A stretch of DNA of 64,000 nucleotides from Orrella sp037026685 (GCF_037026685.1 NZ_JBANET010000010.1:1-64000), one strand, 5' to 3'; counted from the stretch's first letter, positions 19,519 through 28,193 are shown. Numbers and translations are program-made. The notes: generated from the sequence alone by a model not told the origin.

Positions 19519-19979
19519 GGCGCGCGCTCCTGCGCGGGGCGCGGCGACAGCAGCTTGACGGCTGCGCACAGGGCCAGATAGGCGCCGCCCGCCAGCATGC
19601 CGCTGTAGGCCCAGGCCATGCTGATGCCCAGTCCAGCGCTTTGCTGAAAGCGCGCCACACCCATGAGCCTGCAGGTCAGCAGCACGAAAGCTAGCCCAAG
19701 CGCCAGCCATAACGCGTCTATGGCCACGGCCAGGCCCTTGCGCAGCCGCAAGGGCAAGCGCTCGACGAGGGCGTCCACGCAAAGGTGCGAGCCCCGCTGA
19801 TAGGCCACCGGGATGGCGAAGAACACCAGCCAGATGAAGCTGAATTTCTGCAGTTCTTCGCTCCAGCTAAGCGAGCTGTTCAGCAGGAAGCGGTTAAAGA
19901 CCTGCATGCCCCCCACGATGACCATGAGCGTGAACAGCAGGGCCAGCATCGCCTGCGCCGCCGTGTGTACGTATCGCAT
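19515..19979 (-). CDS. dctQ: TRAP transporter small permease DctQ
   Basis: This is the small membrane subunit that bridges the receptor and DctM. The 154-residue protein has four hydrophobic segments and the family motif FNRFLLNSSLSWSEELQKFSF with WLVFFAIPVAYQRGSHLCVDA. The start at MRYVHTAAQ is preferred over an upstream in-frame ATG that would overlap dctP. It is coupled to dctM by an ATGA overlap and lies 25 bases after the dctP stop. Confidence 0.92.
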   Translation of the reverse strand: MRYVHTAAQAMLALLFTLMVIVGGMQVFNRFLLNSSLSWSEELQKFSFIWLVFFAIPVAYQRGSHLCVDALVERLPLRLRKGLAVAIDALWLALGLAFVLLTCRLMGVARFQQSAGLGISMAWAYSGMLAGGAYLALCAAVKLLSPRPAQERAP

Positions 19980-20004
19980 TGCGGACTCCGGCTGCGGCGG
20001 CGCT

Positions 20005-21009
20005 TTAGCGGCTTTCGCGAATCTGCTTGAGCAGATCCGCCGCATTGCGGTCGGCGGCGAACTTGTCTTGAATCTGGACGGCGCGTTCCTCGAAGGCGCC
20101 GGTATCGATTTCGCTGATTTGCATGCCGAGTCCGCGCAGTTTTTCCAGGGCTTGCGCCTCGCGCACGGGCGCGAGCGAGCGGTTGACGTCGGAAGCCAGC
20201 CTGACGGCCTGGGTCAGCACCTCGCGTTCCTGGTCGGAAAGCTGCTTCCACTCGTTGAGCGAGCAGGCGAATACGGCCGGGCCCAGGAAGTGCCGCGTCA
20301 GCGCGATGTGCTTGGTCACTTCATGGTATTTGCCCGTGAGCACCACCGCCGGCCCATGCTCGAACCCATCCAGCACGCCGGTCTGCATGGCCGAATAGAC
20401 TTCGCCGAAGGCCATCGGCGTCGCGTTGGCGCCCATCGCGTTCAGGGCGTCGATGTACACCGGGCTCTGGATGGTGCGTATCTTCAGGCCCTTGAGGTCT
20501 TCGGGCCGGGTGACCGGCTTGTTCGCGGTCACCACGTTGCGAAAGCCCCAGTTGGTCAGCCAGCCGACAACCTTGAAGCCCGAGCGTTCCAGGTCCTGGG
20601 CCAGCTGCTGGCCGACGGCGCCGTCCAGCGCCTGGTTCATGTGCTCGTAGTCCTTCCAGAGAAAGGGAAGGTCGATGACCCCCAGCCGCGGGGAAAAGGT
20701 ATTGAGGATGGCGGTGCCTCCCAGCGCGCAGGTCGCGCCGCCTCCCAATTGCATGCCTTCATAGACCGAACGCTCGTCGCCCAGCGCGTTGTTCGGGAAG
20801 ATGCGCACGCTGAGCGTGTCCGAATTTTCGTTGACGTAGGTGCGAAAGATCCACGCCGCGATCTGCAGTTCCGATTCCAGCGAAGCGGCCTGCGCATGCG
20901 AGACCTTGATCTCGCGTTTTTTCTGGGCATGTACGCCGGGGTGGGCCAGGGCGAGGGCGGACAGCACGGCGCCCAAGGCAAGGGATTTGAAGGACGGGCT
21001 GCGGCGCAT
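20005..21009 (-). CDS. dctP: TRAP transporter periplasmic substrate-binding protein DctP
   Basis: This is the extracytoplasmic solute receptor of the TRAP system. The 334-residue protein begins with a signal peptide (about 1-28, cut after VHAQ). It shows the DctP pattern IKVSHAQAASLESELQIAA, DLPFLWKDYEHMNQAL and the conserved arginine/loop area LKGLKIRTIQSPVYIDALNAMGA that contacts the substrate carboxylate. AAGGAG precedes the ATG at 21009. The divergent LacI gene and matched operators suggest substrate-inducible control. The substrate is unknown but is probably a hydroxy or sugar acid, judging by neighbouring enzymes. Confidence 0.93.
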   Translation of the reverse strand: MRRSPSFKSLALGAVLSALALAHPGVHAQKKREIKVSHAQAASLESELQIAAWIFRTYVNENSDTLSVRIFPNNALGDERSVYEGMQLGGGATCALGGTAILNTFSPRLGVIDLPFLWKDYEHMNQALDGAVGQQLAQDLERSGFKVVGWLTNWGFRNVVTANKPVTRPEDLKGLKIRTIQSPVYIDALNAMGANATPMAFGEVYSAMQTGVLDGFEHGPAVVLTGKYHEVTKHIALTRHFLGPAVFACSLNEWKQLSDQEREVLTQAVRLASDVNRSLAPVREAQALEKLRGLGMQISEIDTGAFEERAVQIQDKFAADRNAADLLKQIRESR

Positions 21010-21076
21010 GGGTGTCTCCTTGGATTTGTCGGCGCGGTCTTGCCACTGCCGGGCAAGCTGGCTTGATAGTTTGTAT

Positions 21077-21095
21077 AACGTTTTAGTAAAACGTT
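21077..21095. promoter_or_regulatory. LacI-family operator 1 (dctP side)
   Basis: AACGTTTTAGTAAAACGTT is a perfect odd-centred palindrome 68 bases upstream of the dctP start. It matches the site at 21203-21221 at 16 of 19 positions. Placement beside a divergent LacI gene indicates the cognate repressor site. Confidence 0.75.
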
Positions 21096-21202
21096 GTAGT
21101 TGAAACTTAGCATGCTCTGATGAGGTCATACAACCGGCTTTTACAGGGGATAACCCGTGGATTGAGGAATCGGTTTCCGGTATGCTAAAGTCAAAAAGCT
21201 AT

Positions 21203-21221
21203 AACGATTTACTAAAACGAT
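21203..21221. promoter_or_regulatory. LacI-family operator 2 (lacI side)
   Basis: AACGATTTACTAAAACGAT shares 16 of 19 bases with the site at 21077 and keeps its AACG...CG arms. It lies 59 bases before the regulator's start, so autoregulation is likely. The centres are 126 bp apart, compatible with looping. Confidence 0.7.
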
Positions 21222-21279
21222 TCATGAATCAGCCTCGCTTTTCTACGCAGGCCACGGACCGACAGGCAGGGAGGCCGGC

Positions 21280-22341
21280 ATGGCCACGATGCAAGACGTA
21301 GCAAAGCTCGCCAAGGTGTCCATCAGCTCGGTTTCCAATGTGCTCAATGGCCGCACCGAGCGGCTGCGACCCGAGACCACCGCGCGGGTGCAGCAGGCCA
21401 TACGCCTGCTCGGCTACCGGCCCAACCAGGCCGCCCGGCAGCTCAAGACGGGCAGGAATCCCGTGATCGGCCTGCTGGTGCCTTCGACGGCCAACCCCTT
21501 CTATGGACAAATCGCCGCCGCGCTGGAGTCCTATGCCCAGCGCAAGCATGGCTATCGCGTCATGTTGTGCAATACCCATCGCGACCGCGAGCTGGAGGCT
21601 CGCATGCTCGAGGATCTGAGCAGTTTTGGCGTGGCCGCCGCCATCCTGGTTTCGTCCTTCGACGACGAGCGCCATATCGAGCAAGCCATAGCCCGCGGGC
21701 TTGCCGTGGTCAGCTACGACCGGGCTCCCGGGCAGGATCGCGGTCAAGGCATCGACCACGTCTATGCCGACAATGTCGAGGCCGGGCGGCTGGCCGCGCA
21801 GCATTTGATCGAGCACGGGCATCGCCGTCTGGCCTTCGTCATGCCGGCCGGGCGTACCAATAGCCGCGACCGCAAGATCGAGGGCTTTTTGCGTGCTGGC
21901 GCGCAGGCCGCCGAGCCGGTGTCGGCGCAGGTCTACGAGGGTCGCGCCATCACGGCCTACGGCGATTCGGAACTGGCCGACATAGGCTATGAACTTGGCC
22001 AGCGGCTGGCGGGCGAGCCTTCGCCTCCTACCGGTGTGGTGGCCGTCAACGACACGCTGGCGCTGGGCCTGATGGCCGGTTTGCGGGCGGCGGGCAAAAG
22101 CGTCCCGCAGGACGTCTCGGTGGTCGGGATGGATAACATGGTGCTGGCGGCATTCACCCATCCGCCGCTCACGTCCATCGCGATGCCGGTGGCGGCGATG
22201 GCCCAGGCCATGGTCGATCGCGCCGTGCAGCGCATCACCGCTCCCCAGGCGCAGGCCGAGCAGCTTCGGTTCGAACCTACCCTGGTGGTGCGCGGATCGG
22301 TTCGTGCGCCGGCCCGCACGGGACACGGGGACAGTCCATGA
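21280..22341 (+). CDS. LacI family transcriptional repressor
   Basis: This 353-residue repressor has an N-terminal helix-turn-helix and hinge (TMQDVAKLAKVSISSVSNVLNG, residues 3-24; then RPNQAARQLKTGR). The periplasmic-binding-like effector domain follows from about residue 62 (VIGLLVPSTANPFYGQIAAAL). It is the first gene of a plus-strand set whose next two genes overlap by ATGA junctions, and it is divergent from dctPQM. It most likely controls both units through the two AACG...CGTT sites. The inducer would be the TRAP substrate or an intermediate of it. Confidence 0.94.
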   Translation: MATMQDVAKLAKVSISSVSNVLNGRTERLRPETTARVQQAIRLLGYRPNQAARQLKTGRNPVIGLLVPSTANPFYGQIAAALESYAQRKHGYRVMLCNTHRDRELEARMLEDLSSFGVAAAILVSSFDDERHIEQAIARGLAVVSYDRAPGQDRGQGIDHVYADNVEAGRLAAQHLIEHGHRRLAFVMPAGRTNSRDRKIEGFLRAGAQAAEPVSAQVYEGRAITAYGDSELADIGYELGQRLAGEPSPPTGVVAVNDTLALGLMAGLRAAGKSVPQDVSVVGMDNMVLAAFTHPPLTSIAMPVAAMAQAMVDRAVQRITAPQAQAEQLRFEPTLVVRGSVRAPARTGHGDSP

Positions 22342-23369
22342 TGCGTGTCTTTCTCAATCACACGCCCCAGGCGCGCGAACATTACTATGGCGAGCGGGCA
22401 TTGAGACGGCTGGAGCAGTTGGCCGAGGTGCGCCTCAATACGCAGCAGGAGCCCTTGTCCGCGGCGCAGATGGTGCAGGCCGCCCAGGGGTGCCAGGTGA
22501 TCGTCGGCGCGCGCGTGCCCGCGGTGCCTGCCGACGTCTTCGAGCAGCTGCCCGAGTTGCTCGCCTTCTGCCGCGTCGCGGTCGACGTCAACAACATCGA
22601 CCTGTCGGCAGCCAGCCGCCATGGTGTGCTGGTGACACGGGCAACGCCCGGCTTCGGGCCTTCGGTCGCCGAATGGATTGTCGGCGTCATGGTGGATATG
22701 AGCCGGGGCATTTCGTGCGCCGTCGGCCAGTACAGGCAAGGTCGCGTCCCGTCGGTGCGCATGGGCAGGCAGCTGGCTGGAGCCGTGCTGGGCATCGTGG
22801 GCTACGGCACCATAGGCCGCTACCTGGCCAAGCTCGGCCAGGCATTGGGCATGGACGTGCTCGTGCATGATCCCTACCAGCCCGACGTGGGGCCATGCCG
22901 CCGCGCCGATACGCTTGCCGCCGTGCTGGCCGAAGCCGACTACGTGATTTGCCTGGCAGCCTCCGTGCCCGAAACGGCGGGCCTGTTCGATGCGGCGGCT
23001 TTCGCTGCCATGAAGCCGGGGGCCTGTTTCGTCAACGCCGCGCGCGGCGAGCTGGTGGACGAGCCGGCGCTTTTGCAGGCGCTGGACGAAGGCCGGCTGG
23101 CCGCCTGCGCGCTGGATGTCGGGCGGGCGGCCGACCAGATGCCCAGCCTGGCGCTGGCCATGCATCCGAAGGTGATCGCTTCGCCGCATATCGGCGGACT
23201 CACGCCGCAGGCGGTCGAGCACCAGGCGCTGGACACGGTCGAGCAGGTCAGGGCCATATTGCAAGGCAAGGTGCCGCACGAGGCGCTTAACGCCCAGGAT
23301 GCGTACAGGTTCCACCGGCTGTCTCGGGCCGGGCCGTGCGCCAATGCGCCGGTTTCCCGATGTCCATGA
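22338..23369 (+). CDS. D-isomer-specific 2-hydroxyacid dehydrogenase
   Basis: This 343-residue NAD-dependent dehydrogenase belongs to the D-2-hydroxyacid family. The Rossmann motif is VLGIVGYGTIGRYLAKLG (about 150-167). The substrate/catalytic arginine lies in NAARGELVDEPAL (about R236) and the catalytic histidine in SPHIGG (about H284). The usual DVFxxEP glutamate segment reads DVGRAADQMP, so the general-acid partner is altered, perhaps to Asp266; activity should be tested. It overlaps the lacI stop (ATGA). It probably oxidises or reduces a hydroxy acid taken up by the TRAP system. Confidence 0.86.
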   Translation: MMRVFLNHTPQAREHYYGERALRRLEQLAEVRLNTQQEPLSAAQMVQAAQGCQVIVGARVPAVPADVFEQLPELLAFCRVAVDVNNIDLSAASRHGVLVTRATPGFGPSVAEWIVGVMVDMSRGISCAVGQYRQGRVPSVRMGRQLAGAVLGIVGYGTIGRYLAKLGQALGMDVLVHDPYQPDVGPCRRADTLAAVLAEADYVICLAASVPETAGLFDAAAFAAMKPGACFVNAARGELVDEPALLQALDEGRLAACALDVGRAADQMPSLALAMHPKVIASPHIGGLTPQAVEHQALDTVEQVRAILQGKVPHEALNAQDAYRFHRLSRAGPCANAPVSRCP

Positions 23370-24199
23370 CGCCCTTCGCCCCGGCGTTGCCTGCGGGCGC
23401 TTGCGACACCCACTTGCACATCTACGAGCCGGCCCGTTTTCCCATGGCAGGTCCGGGCACGCCGCCGTCGCAGGCCGGCTGGTCCGACTATCTTGCGCTG
23501 CAGGCCCGCTTGGGCCTGTCGCGCGCGGTGATCGTGCAGCCCGTGGGATATGGCCCGGACAACCGCTGTACCCTGGACGCCTTGGCGAGGGCAGGGGGGG
23601 CGGCGCGCGCCGTGGTGGCTTGCGCGCCCGACATCCCGGCAGCGCAATTGCAGGCTTGGGAGGCGCTGGGCGTGCGCGGGGTGCGCTTCATGATGGTCCC
23701 GGGCGCGCAATCCTGGCTGGGCTGGGACGACCTGCCGCGCCTGGCGGCGCGTATTGCGCCATTGCAATGGAACATCAATCTGCAGCTGGACGGACGCAGC
23801 CTGCCGGCGTACGAGGCCATGCTGCGCGCATTGCCCTGCGGCGTGGTCATCGATCACACCGGCAAGTTCCTCGAACCGGTGCAGACCAGCCATCCAGGCT
23901 GGCATAGCTTGTGCAGGCTGTTGGACAGCGGACGGGTGTGGGTCAAGCTCTCGGCGCCATACGAGACTTCCCGTTCGGGGCCGCCGCACTATCGCGACGT
24001 GGGCAGCCTGGCCGCCGAATTGGCGCGCCGCTATCCGCAGCGGTGTCTCTGGGCGAGCAATTGGCCTCATCCCGGCCAGGCGCGGCGCCCGGACGAGGCC
24101 GGCCTGCTGGCCTTGCTGCACGAGTGGGCCGGCGGCAAGGCCGGCGCGCGGCGCATCCTGGTGGATAACCCCGCGGCGCTCTACCGATTCGGCGATTGA
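23366..24199 (+). CDS. Amidohydrolase-2 family TIM-barrel hydrolase (lactonase-like)
   Basis: This 277-residue protein resembles 2-pyrone-4,6-dicarboxylate hydrolase (LigI) and sugar-lactonase-like members of the amidohydrolase-2 family. The N-terminal ACDTHLHIYEPARFP holds the HxH pair. GVRGVRFMMVPGA, VIDHTGKF and a C-terminal WASNWPHPG follow. The last motif usually reads GSDWPHP with a catalytic aspartate, and here an asparagine occupies that place. The start is an ATGA overlap with the dehydrogenase; an ATG two codons earlier is equally placed. Lactone hydrolysis in the same pathway as the dehydrogenase is a reasonable guess. Confidence 0.8.
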   Translation: MTPFAPALPAGACDTHLHIYEPARFPMAGPGTPPSQAGWSDYLALQARLGLSRAVIVQPVGYGPDNRCTLDALARAGGAARAVVACAPDIPAAQLQAWEALGVRGVRFMMVPGAQSWLGWDDLPRLAARIAPLQWNINLQLDGRSLPAYEAMLRALPCGVVIDHTGKFLEPVQTSHPGWHSLCRLLDSGRVWVKLSAPYETSRSGPPHYRDVGSLAAELARRYPQRCLWASNWPHPGQARRPDEAGLLALLHEWAGGKAGARRILVDNPAALYRFGD

Positions 24200-24266
24200 C
24201 AAGAACCGCCGTAAAAAGGCCCCGGCCGCCGCAGCGAGGCGGGCGGCGGCCGGGGCGGCGGTCAGC

Positions 24267-25259
24267 TTACTGCGGCTCGATACCCGCCTTCTTGAACAGC
24301 TCGGCCCATTGCGGCACCTGCTGCTTGACCTGGGCGGTCAGGGCGTCGGGGTTGGCGCGGTCGGTCAGTACCGTGGCGCCCAGGCCCTTCATGCGCTCCT
24401 GGAACTTCGGATCGGCCAGGCCCTTTTGCAAGGCATCCACCAGCTTGTCCACCACGGGCTTGGGCGTGCCCTTGGGCACCCACATGCCGTGCCAGATGCC
24501 GACTTCGAAGTCCTTGAAGCCCGACTCGTCCATCGTGGGCAGGTCGGGCAGGGTGGGCACGCGCTCCTTGCTGGTGACCGCATAAGCCTTGACCTTGCCG
24601 CCGTTGATGTGCTGGGTGGTGTTGGTGGTCTGGTCGCACAGCATGTCCACCTGCCTGCCCAGCAGGTCGTTCATGGCCGGCGCCGTGCCGCCGTAGGGCA
24701 CCGTCAGCAGGTCCACGCCCAGGGCGCTGGTCAGCATGGTGCCGCACAGGTGGCTGGCCGCGCCGATGCCGGCGTTGGCCAGCGAGACCTTGTCCTTGTT
24801 GTCCTTGACGTAGGAGACCAGCTCCTGGATGTTGTTGGGCGGGAAATCCGAGCGGGCGATCACCGTCATGGGCACGTCCACCACCAGGCCGATGGGCTCG
24901 AAGCTCTCGAAGGGATCGTAGTTGGGGTTCTTGTACAGCGAGGGCGCCGTCGAGAAGCCGATGTGCATCAGCAGCACCTGGTAGCCGTCGGGCTGGGCGC
25001 GCGCCACGGTGGCCGTGCCGATGGTGCCGCCGGCGCCGGCCTTGTTCTCGACCACGACGGTCTGGCCCAGCGCCGGGCGCATGGCCTCGGCCAGCGAGCG
25101 CGCCACGTTGTCGGTGGGGCCGCCCGCGGCGAAAGGCACGACCATGTTGATGGGCTTGGCCGGATATTCGGCGGCATGGGCTGCGCCGGCCAGCACGCCG
25201 CAGACCAGCAGTGCGGCGCTGGCAAGCCGTGCCGGCAAGGCGCGGATAGGATGTTGCAT
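24267..25259 (-). CDS. Bug-family tripartite tricarboxylate transporter receptor
   Basis: This periplasmic binding protein belongs to the Bordetella uptake gene (Bug/TctC) family, greatly expanded in this lineage. The 330-residue product has a signal peptide (cut near AHAAEYP). Family marks are YPAKPINMVVPFAAGGPTDN, VVVENKAGAGGTIGT, GYQVLLMHIG and the later MNDLLGRQVDMLCDQTTNTTQHI. The start is the ATG at 25259 with GAGGAG upstream. No tctA or tctB permease gene is adjacent, which is usual for orphan Bug receptors. The ligand is unknown. Confidence 0.93.
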   Translation of the reverse strand: MQHPIRALPARLASAALLVCGVLAGAAHAAEYPAKPINMVVPFAAGGPTDNVARSLAEAMRPALGQTVVVENKAGAGGTIGTATVARAQPDGYQVLLMHIGFSTAPSLYKNPNYDPFESFEPIGLVVDVPMTVIARSDFPPNNIQELVSYVKDNKDKVSLANAGIGAASHLCGTMLTSALGVDLLTVPYGGTAPAMNDLLGRQVDMLCDQTTNTTQHINGGKVKAYAVTSKERVPTLPDLPTMDESGFKDFEVGIWHGMWVPKGTPKPVVDKLVDALQKGLADPKFQERMKGLGATVLTDRANPDALTAQVKQQVPQWAELFKKAGIEPQ

Positions 25260-25503
25260 AAGGGGTCTCCTCGCTATGCGGGAATCGTTGAAGAAGGGCT
25301 TTCGACAGGGAAAGGCCCCCGATGAAATCATCGAGGAAAGCAGTCTAAGTAAAGTCCCCGAGCCCGTCACCATAGGTTTTCCCGAACAAAAGCTGACGCG
25401 AAACTTTCAATTTTTCAGGGGTTTGCGGGATTTTTGCGCCGTGCGGGACGGGTGGCGGGCGCCACGATGGTGCAAAAAAGCTGCTGCGTTGCACAAAAGG
25501 TTC

Positions 25504-25551
25504 TTGACATGACAGCCTGCTGCCCTAAAATGGTGTTGTGCAGCGCAGCAA
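25504..25551 (+). promoter_or_regulatory. Phasin promoter with possible PhaR-type site
   Basis: TTGACA (25504-25509) and TAAAAT (25526-25531) are spaced 16 bases apart, a good sigma-70 promoter. TTGTGCAGCGCAGCAA (25536-25551) directly downstream contains the TGC/GCA pairs typical of PHA-responsive repressor sites. The second assignment is tentative. Confidence 0.6.
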
Positions 25552-25678
25552 AACATCGCTGGCTCAGCGCGATCCTTACGCCCACGCGCCAGCGCGCGTG
25601 GGCCAGTGCAGCAGAATTCCTCGTATTCGCCAGGCCTGCCGCCCCGGGGCCCACGACCCAACGACCCAGGAGATATCG

Positions 25679-26257
25679 ATGAGCGCCATCCCCCAACAAG
25701 TCTTCACCAACCAGAAAGCTGCGATCGACACGCTGGTTGCCTACCAGAACACCCTGTTTTCCGGCTTCGAGAAGCTGGTCGACCTGAACCTGAAGGTCGT
25801 GCGCGCCTCGCTGGACGAAGTCGCCCAGAAATCCCAGCAAGCCGCCGAACTGCGGGACGGGCAGGACGCCGCCGCTTTCTCGGCCAGCCTGCTGCAGCCC
25901 AGCGCGGAAAAGGCCCTGGCCTACAGCAAGCACGTCTACGACATCGTCTCGGGCGTGCAAAGCGAACTGGCCCAACTGACCGAAGAGCGCATCGCCGCCG
26001 GCCAGAAGAACCTGAGCGAAGCCGTCGAGCAGCTGTCGCGCAACGCGCCGGCGGGCTCGGAAAGCGCCCTGGCCCTGTTCAAGTCCTCGCTGGCGACCGC
26101 CAACAGCGCCTACGAATCGCTCAGCAAGGCCGCCAAGCAGGCCGCCGAAGTGGCCGAGACCAACATGAACGTTGCCGCCAATGCGACCTTCAAGGCTGCG
26201 TCGGATGCCGCCGACGTGGCTGCCAAGGCCGCGCCCCGCAGCCGCCGCGCCGCCTGA
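25679..26257 (+). CDS. Phasin family protein (PHA granule-associated)
   Basis: This 192-residue amphipathic, all-helical protein matches the phasin family that coats polyhydroxyalkanoate granules. The N-terminal half (QVFTNQKAAIDTLVAYQNTLFSGFEKLVDLNLKVVRASLDE) is the diagnostic part, and the tail is Ala/Lys-rich and ends RSRRAA. An AGGAG site lies eight bases before the ATG. It has its own strong promoter and a strong downstream terminator, so it is monocistronic. It implies that the organism makes PHA, although no phaC lies in the window. Confidence 0.93.
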   Translation: MSAIPQQVFTNQKAAIDTLVAYQNTLFSGFEKLVDLNLKVVRASLDEVAQKSQQAAELRDGQDAAAFSASLLQPSAEKALAYSKHVYDIVSGVQSELAQLTEERIAAGQKNLSEAVEQLSRNAPAGSESALALFKSSLATANSAYESLSKAAKQAAEVAETNMNVAANATFKAASDAADVAAKAAPRSRRAA

Positions 26258-26280
26258 CGGCCGCCGGCCCCTTGCGGGCC

Positions 26281-26304
26281 GCACGCAGCCTGCGGGCTGC
26301 GTGC
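26281..26304 (+). repeat. Perfect 10-bp hairpin after the phasin gene
   Basis: GCACGCAGCC and GGCTGCGTGC enclose a four-base loop, between the phasin stop and the terminator. It may stabilise the 3' end of the phasin transcript. Confidence 0.6.
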
Positions 26305-26315
26305 CTTGTCGTCCC

Positions 26316-26344
26316 ACCGGCCGCCTTGCGCGGCCGGTTTTTTT
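26316..26344 (+). terminator. Rho-independent terminator of the phasin gene
   Basis: ACCGGCCGC and GCGGCCGGT form a perfect 9-bp stem with a 5-base loop, ending in a run of seven T (26338-26344). Confidence 0.92.
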
Positions 26345-26371
26345 GCGTGGGGCCGCCCCGGCAGGGCCGGC

Positions 26372-27412
26372 CTATCCCAGCGCCCGCACGCACTCCTGGA
26401 CCAGCGCCGGCCCGCGATAGATCAGGCCGGTGTACAGCTGTACCGCATCGGCGCCGGCCTCGATCTTCTCGCGCGCCTGCCGGCCCGACACGATGCCGCC
26501 CACGCCGATGATGGAAAAACCGGCGCCAAGCTGCTGGCGCAGGCGGGCGATCACGGCCAGCGACAGTTCGTGCACGGGCGGGCCGGACAAGCCGCCTTGT
26601 TCCTGCGCGTGCGGCTGGCCCTGCACCGCCTGGCGCGACAGCGTGGTGTTGGTGGCGATGACGCCGTCGACGTCCCAGCGCGCCAGCGCCTGGGCGATAT
26701 GGTCGACCTGTCCTGGCTGCAGGTCAGGCGCGATCTTGACGGCCAGCGGCACGCGCCGGTCGTGGCGGTCTTCCAGTTCGCGGCGCTTGTCGCGCAGCTG
26801 CGCCAGCAGGCCGTCGAGCTCGTCGCCGCCTTGCAGGCTGCGCAGGTTGGCGGTATTGGGCGAAGAAATGTTGACGGTTACGTAATCGGCATGGGGATAG
26901 ACGCCCTCCAGGCCCAGCAGGTAGTCGCTGGCGGCCTGTTCGATGGGCGTATCGGCGTTCTTGCCGATGTTCAGGCCCAGGATGCCGCCGCCGGCGCGCC
27001 ACTGGCTGCGCTGCACGTTGGCCACGAAGGCCGCCAGGCCCTGGTTGTTGAAGCCCAGCCGGTTGATCAGCGCCTGCGAGCGCGGCAGGCGGAACATGCG
27101 CGGCTTGGGGTTGCCCGGTTGCGGACGCGGCGTGACGGTCCCGACCTCGACGAAGCCAAAGCCCAGGCTGCCCAGCGCATCGATGTGCGCGCCGTTCTTG
27201 TCCAGCCCCGCGGCCAGGCCCACCGGATTGCGCAGCGCCAGCCCCATGATGGTGGCCGGCACGCGCGGCGGATCGCCGGCGATCAGCCCGCGCGTCAGGG
27301 TGCAATCGTAGGCCTGCTGCAGCTTGCGCAGGGTCAGTTCGTGGGCGGTTTCCGCGTCCAGTGCGAACAGGGCGGGGCGGGCCAGCGCATAAGCGTTGAA
27401 AAGAAAGGACAT
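26372..27412 (-). CDS. pyrD: Dihydroorotate dehydrogenase (quinone), class 2
   Basis: This membrane-associated FMN enzyme oxidises dihydroorotate to orotate with quinone as acceptor, in pyrimidine synthesis. The 346-residue length and the N-terminal helical extension (MSFLFNAYALARPALFALDAE) mark class 2. Core motifs are GLAAGLDKNG, EVGTVTPRPQPGNPKPR, the NISSPNTANLRSLQ region near the catalytic serine, and NTTLSRQ with the C-terminal GVGGIVSG. It is followed by bpt on the same strand after a gap of about 40 bases. Confidence 0.96.
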   Translation of the reverse strand: MSFLFNAYALARPALFALDAETAHELTLRKLQQAYDCTLTRGLIAGDPPRVPATIMGLALRNPVGLAAGLDKNGAHIDALGSLGFGFVEVGTVTPRPQPGNPKPRMFRLPRSQALINRLGFNNQGLAAFVANVQRSQWRAGGGILGLNIGKNADTPIEQAASDYLLGLEGVYPHADYVTVNISSPNTANLRSLQGGDELDGLLAQLRDKRRELEDRHDRRVPLAVKIAPDLQPGQVDHIAQALARWDVDGVIATNTTLSRQAVQGQPHAQEQGGLSGPPVHELSLAVIARLRQQLGAGFSIIGVGGIVSGRQAREKIEAGADAVQLYTGLIYRGPALVQECVRALG

Positions 27413-27452
27413 GCCGTATCGTCGGGTGGGAAAAGGAAAGGGGAAAGGCGGT

Positions 27453-28193
27453 TCAGCGTCCGGGTGCGGGCTCGGGCGGCGAGGTCCATTTGCCGTCGAT
27501 GCGCATCTGCACCGGCTGGAAGTTGGACTTGTAGGCCATCTTGGCGCTGCCGGCGATCCAGTAGCCCAGGTACAGCCAGGGCAGGCCCAGGGTGCGGCAC
27601 TGCTCGATCTGCCACAGGATGCTGTAGGTGCCGAAGCTGGCGCGCAGGTCCGGGTCGTAGAAGGTATAGACGGAGGACAGGCCGTCGTCCAGCACGTCGA
27701 TGATCGACACCATGCGCAGCGCGCCTTGCGGGCTGCGGAACTCGACCAGGCGGGTGTTGACCCGGCTGGCGAGCAGGAACTGGGCGTATTGCGTGCGGCT
27801 GTCCTCGTCCATGCCGCCGCCGGGGTGGCGGCCTTGCTGGTAGCGTGAATACAGCGCGTAGTGCTCGGCCGACCAGGCCAGCTCGGCCACCAGCGGCACC
27901 AGGTCGCGGTGCCGGGCCCAGGCGCGGCGCTGGCTGCGGTTGGGCGCGAAGCGGGCGGTGTCCACCCGCACCGGGATGCAGGCGCGGCAATGGTCGCAAT
28001 GCGGGCGGTAGGTGAACAGCCCGCTGCGGCGAAACCCTTGTTCGACCAGGTGGGAATAGGTGCCGGCGTTGATGAGGTGCCCAGGGGCGGCCACCTGCGA
28101 GCGCGCCTGCTGCTCGGGCAGGTAGCTGCAGGGGTAGGGCGCCGTCGCGTAGAACTGCAGCGCGGCGAACGGAAGCTCCTTGAGTTGGCTCAT
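27453..28193 (-). CDS. bpt: Aspartate/glutamate leucyltransferase (bacterial arginyltransferase homologue)
   Basis: Bpt transfers leucine from Leu-tRNA to proteins with N-terminal Asp or Glu, marking them for ClpAP through the N-end rule. The 246-residue protein has the ATE N-terminal cysteine motif YRPHCDHCRACIPVRV (about 63-78) and the ATE C-terminal core with DVLDDGLSSVYTFYDPD and YLGYWIAGSAKMAYKSNF. The start is the ATG giving MSQLKELPF. It lies 74 bases downstream of aat on the same strand, so both Leu-transferases of the pathway are encoded side by side. Confidence 0.93.
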   Translation of the reverse strand: MSQLKELPFAALQFYATAPYPCSYLPEQQARSQVAAPGHLINAGTYSHLVEQGFRRSGLFTYRPHCDHCRACIPVRVDTARFAPNRSQRRAWARHRDLVPLVAELAWSAEHYALYSRYQQGRHPGGGMDEDSRTQYAQFLLASRVNTRLVEFRSPQGALRMVSIIDVLDDGLSSVYTFYDPDLRASFGTYSILWQIEQCRTLGLPWLYLGYWIAGSAKMAYKSNFQPVQMRIDGKWTSPPEPAPGR

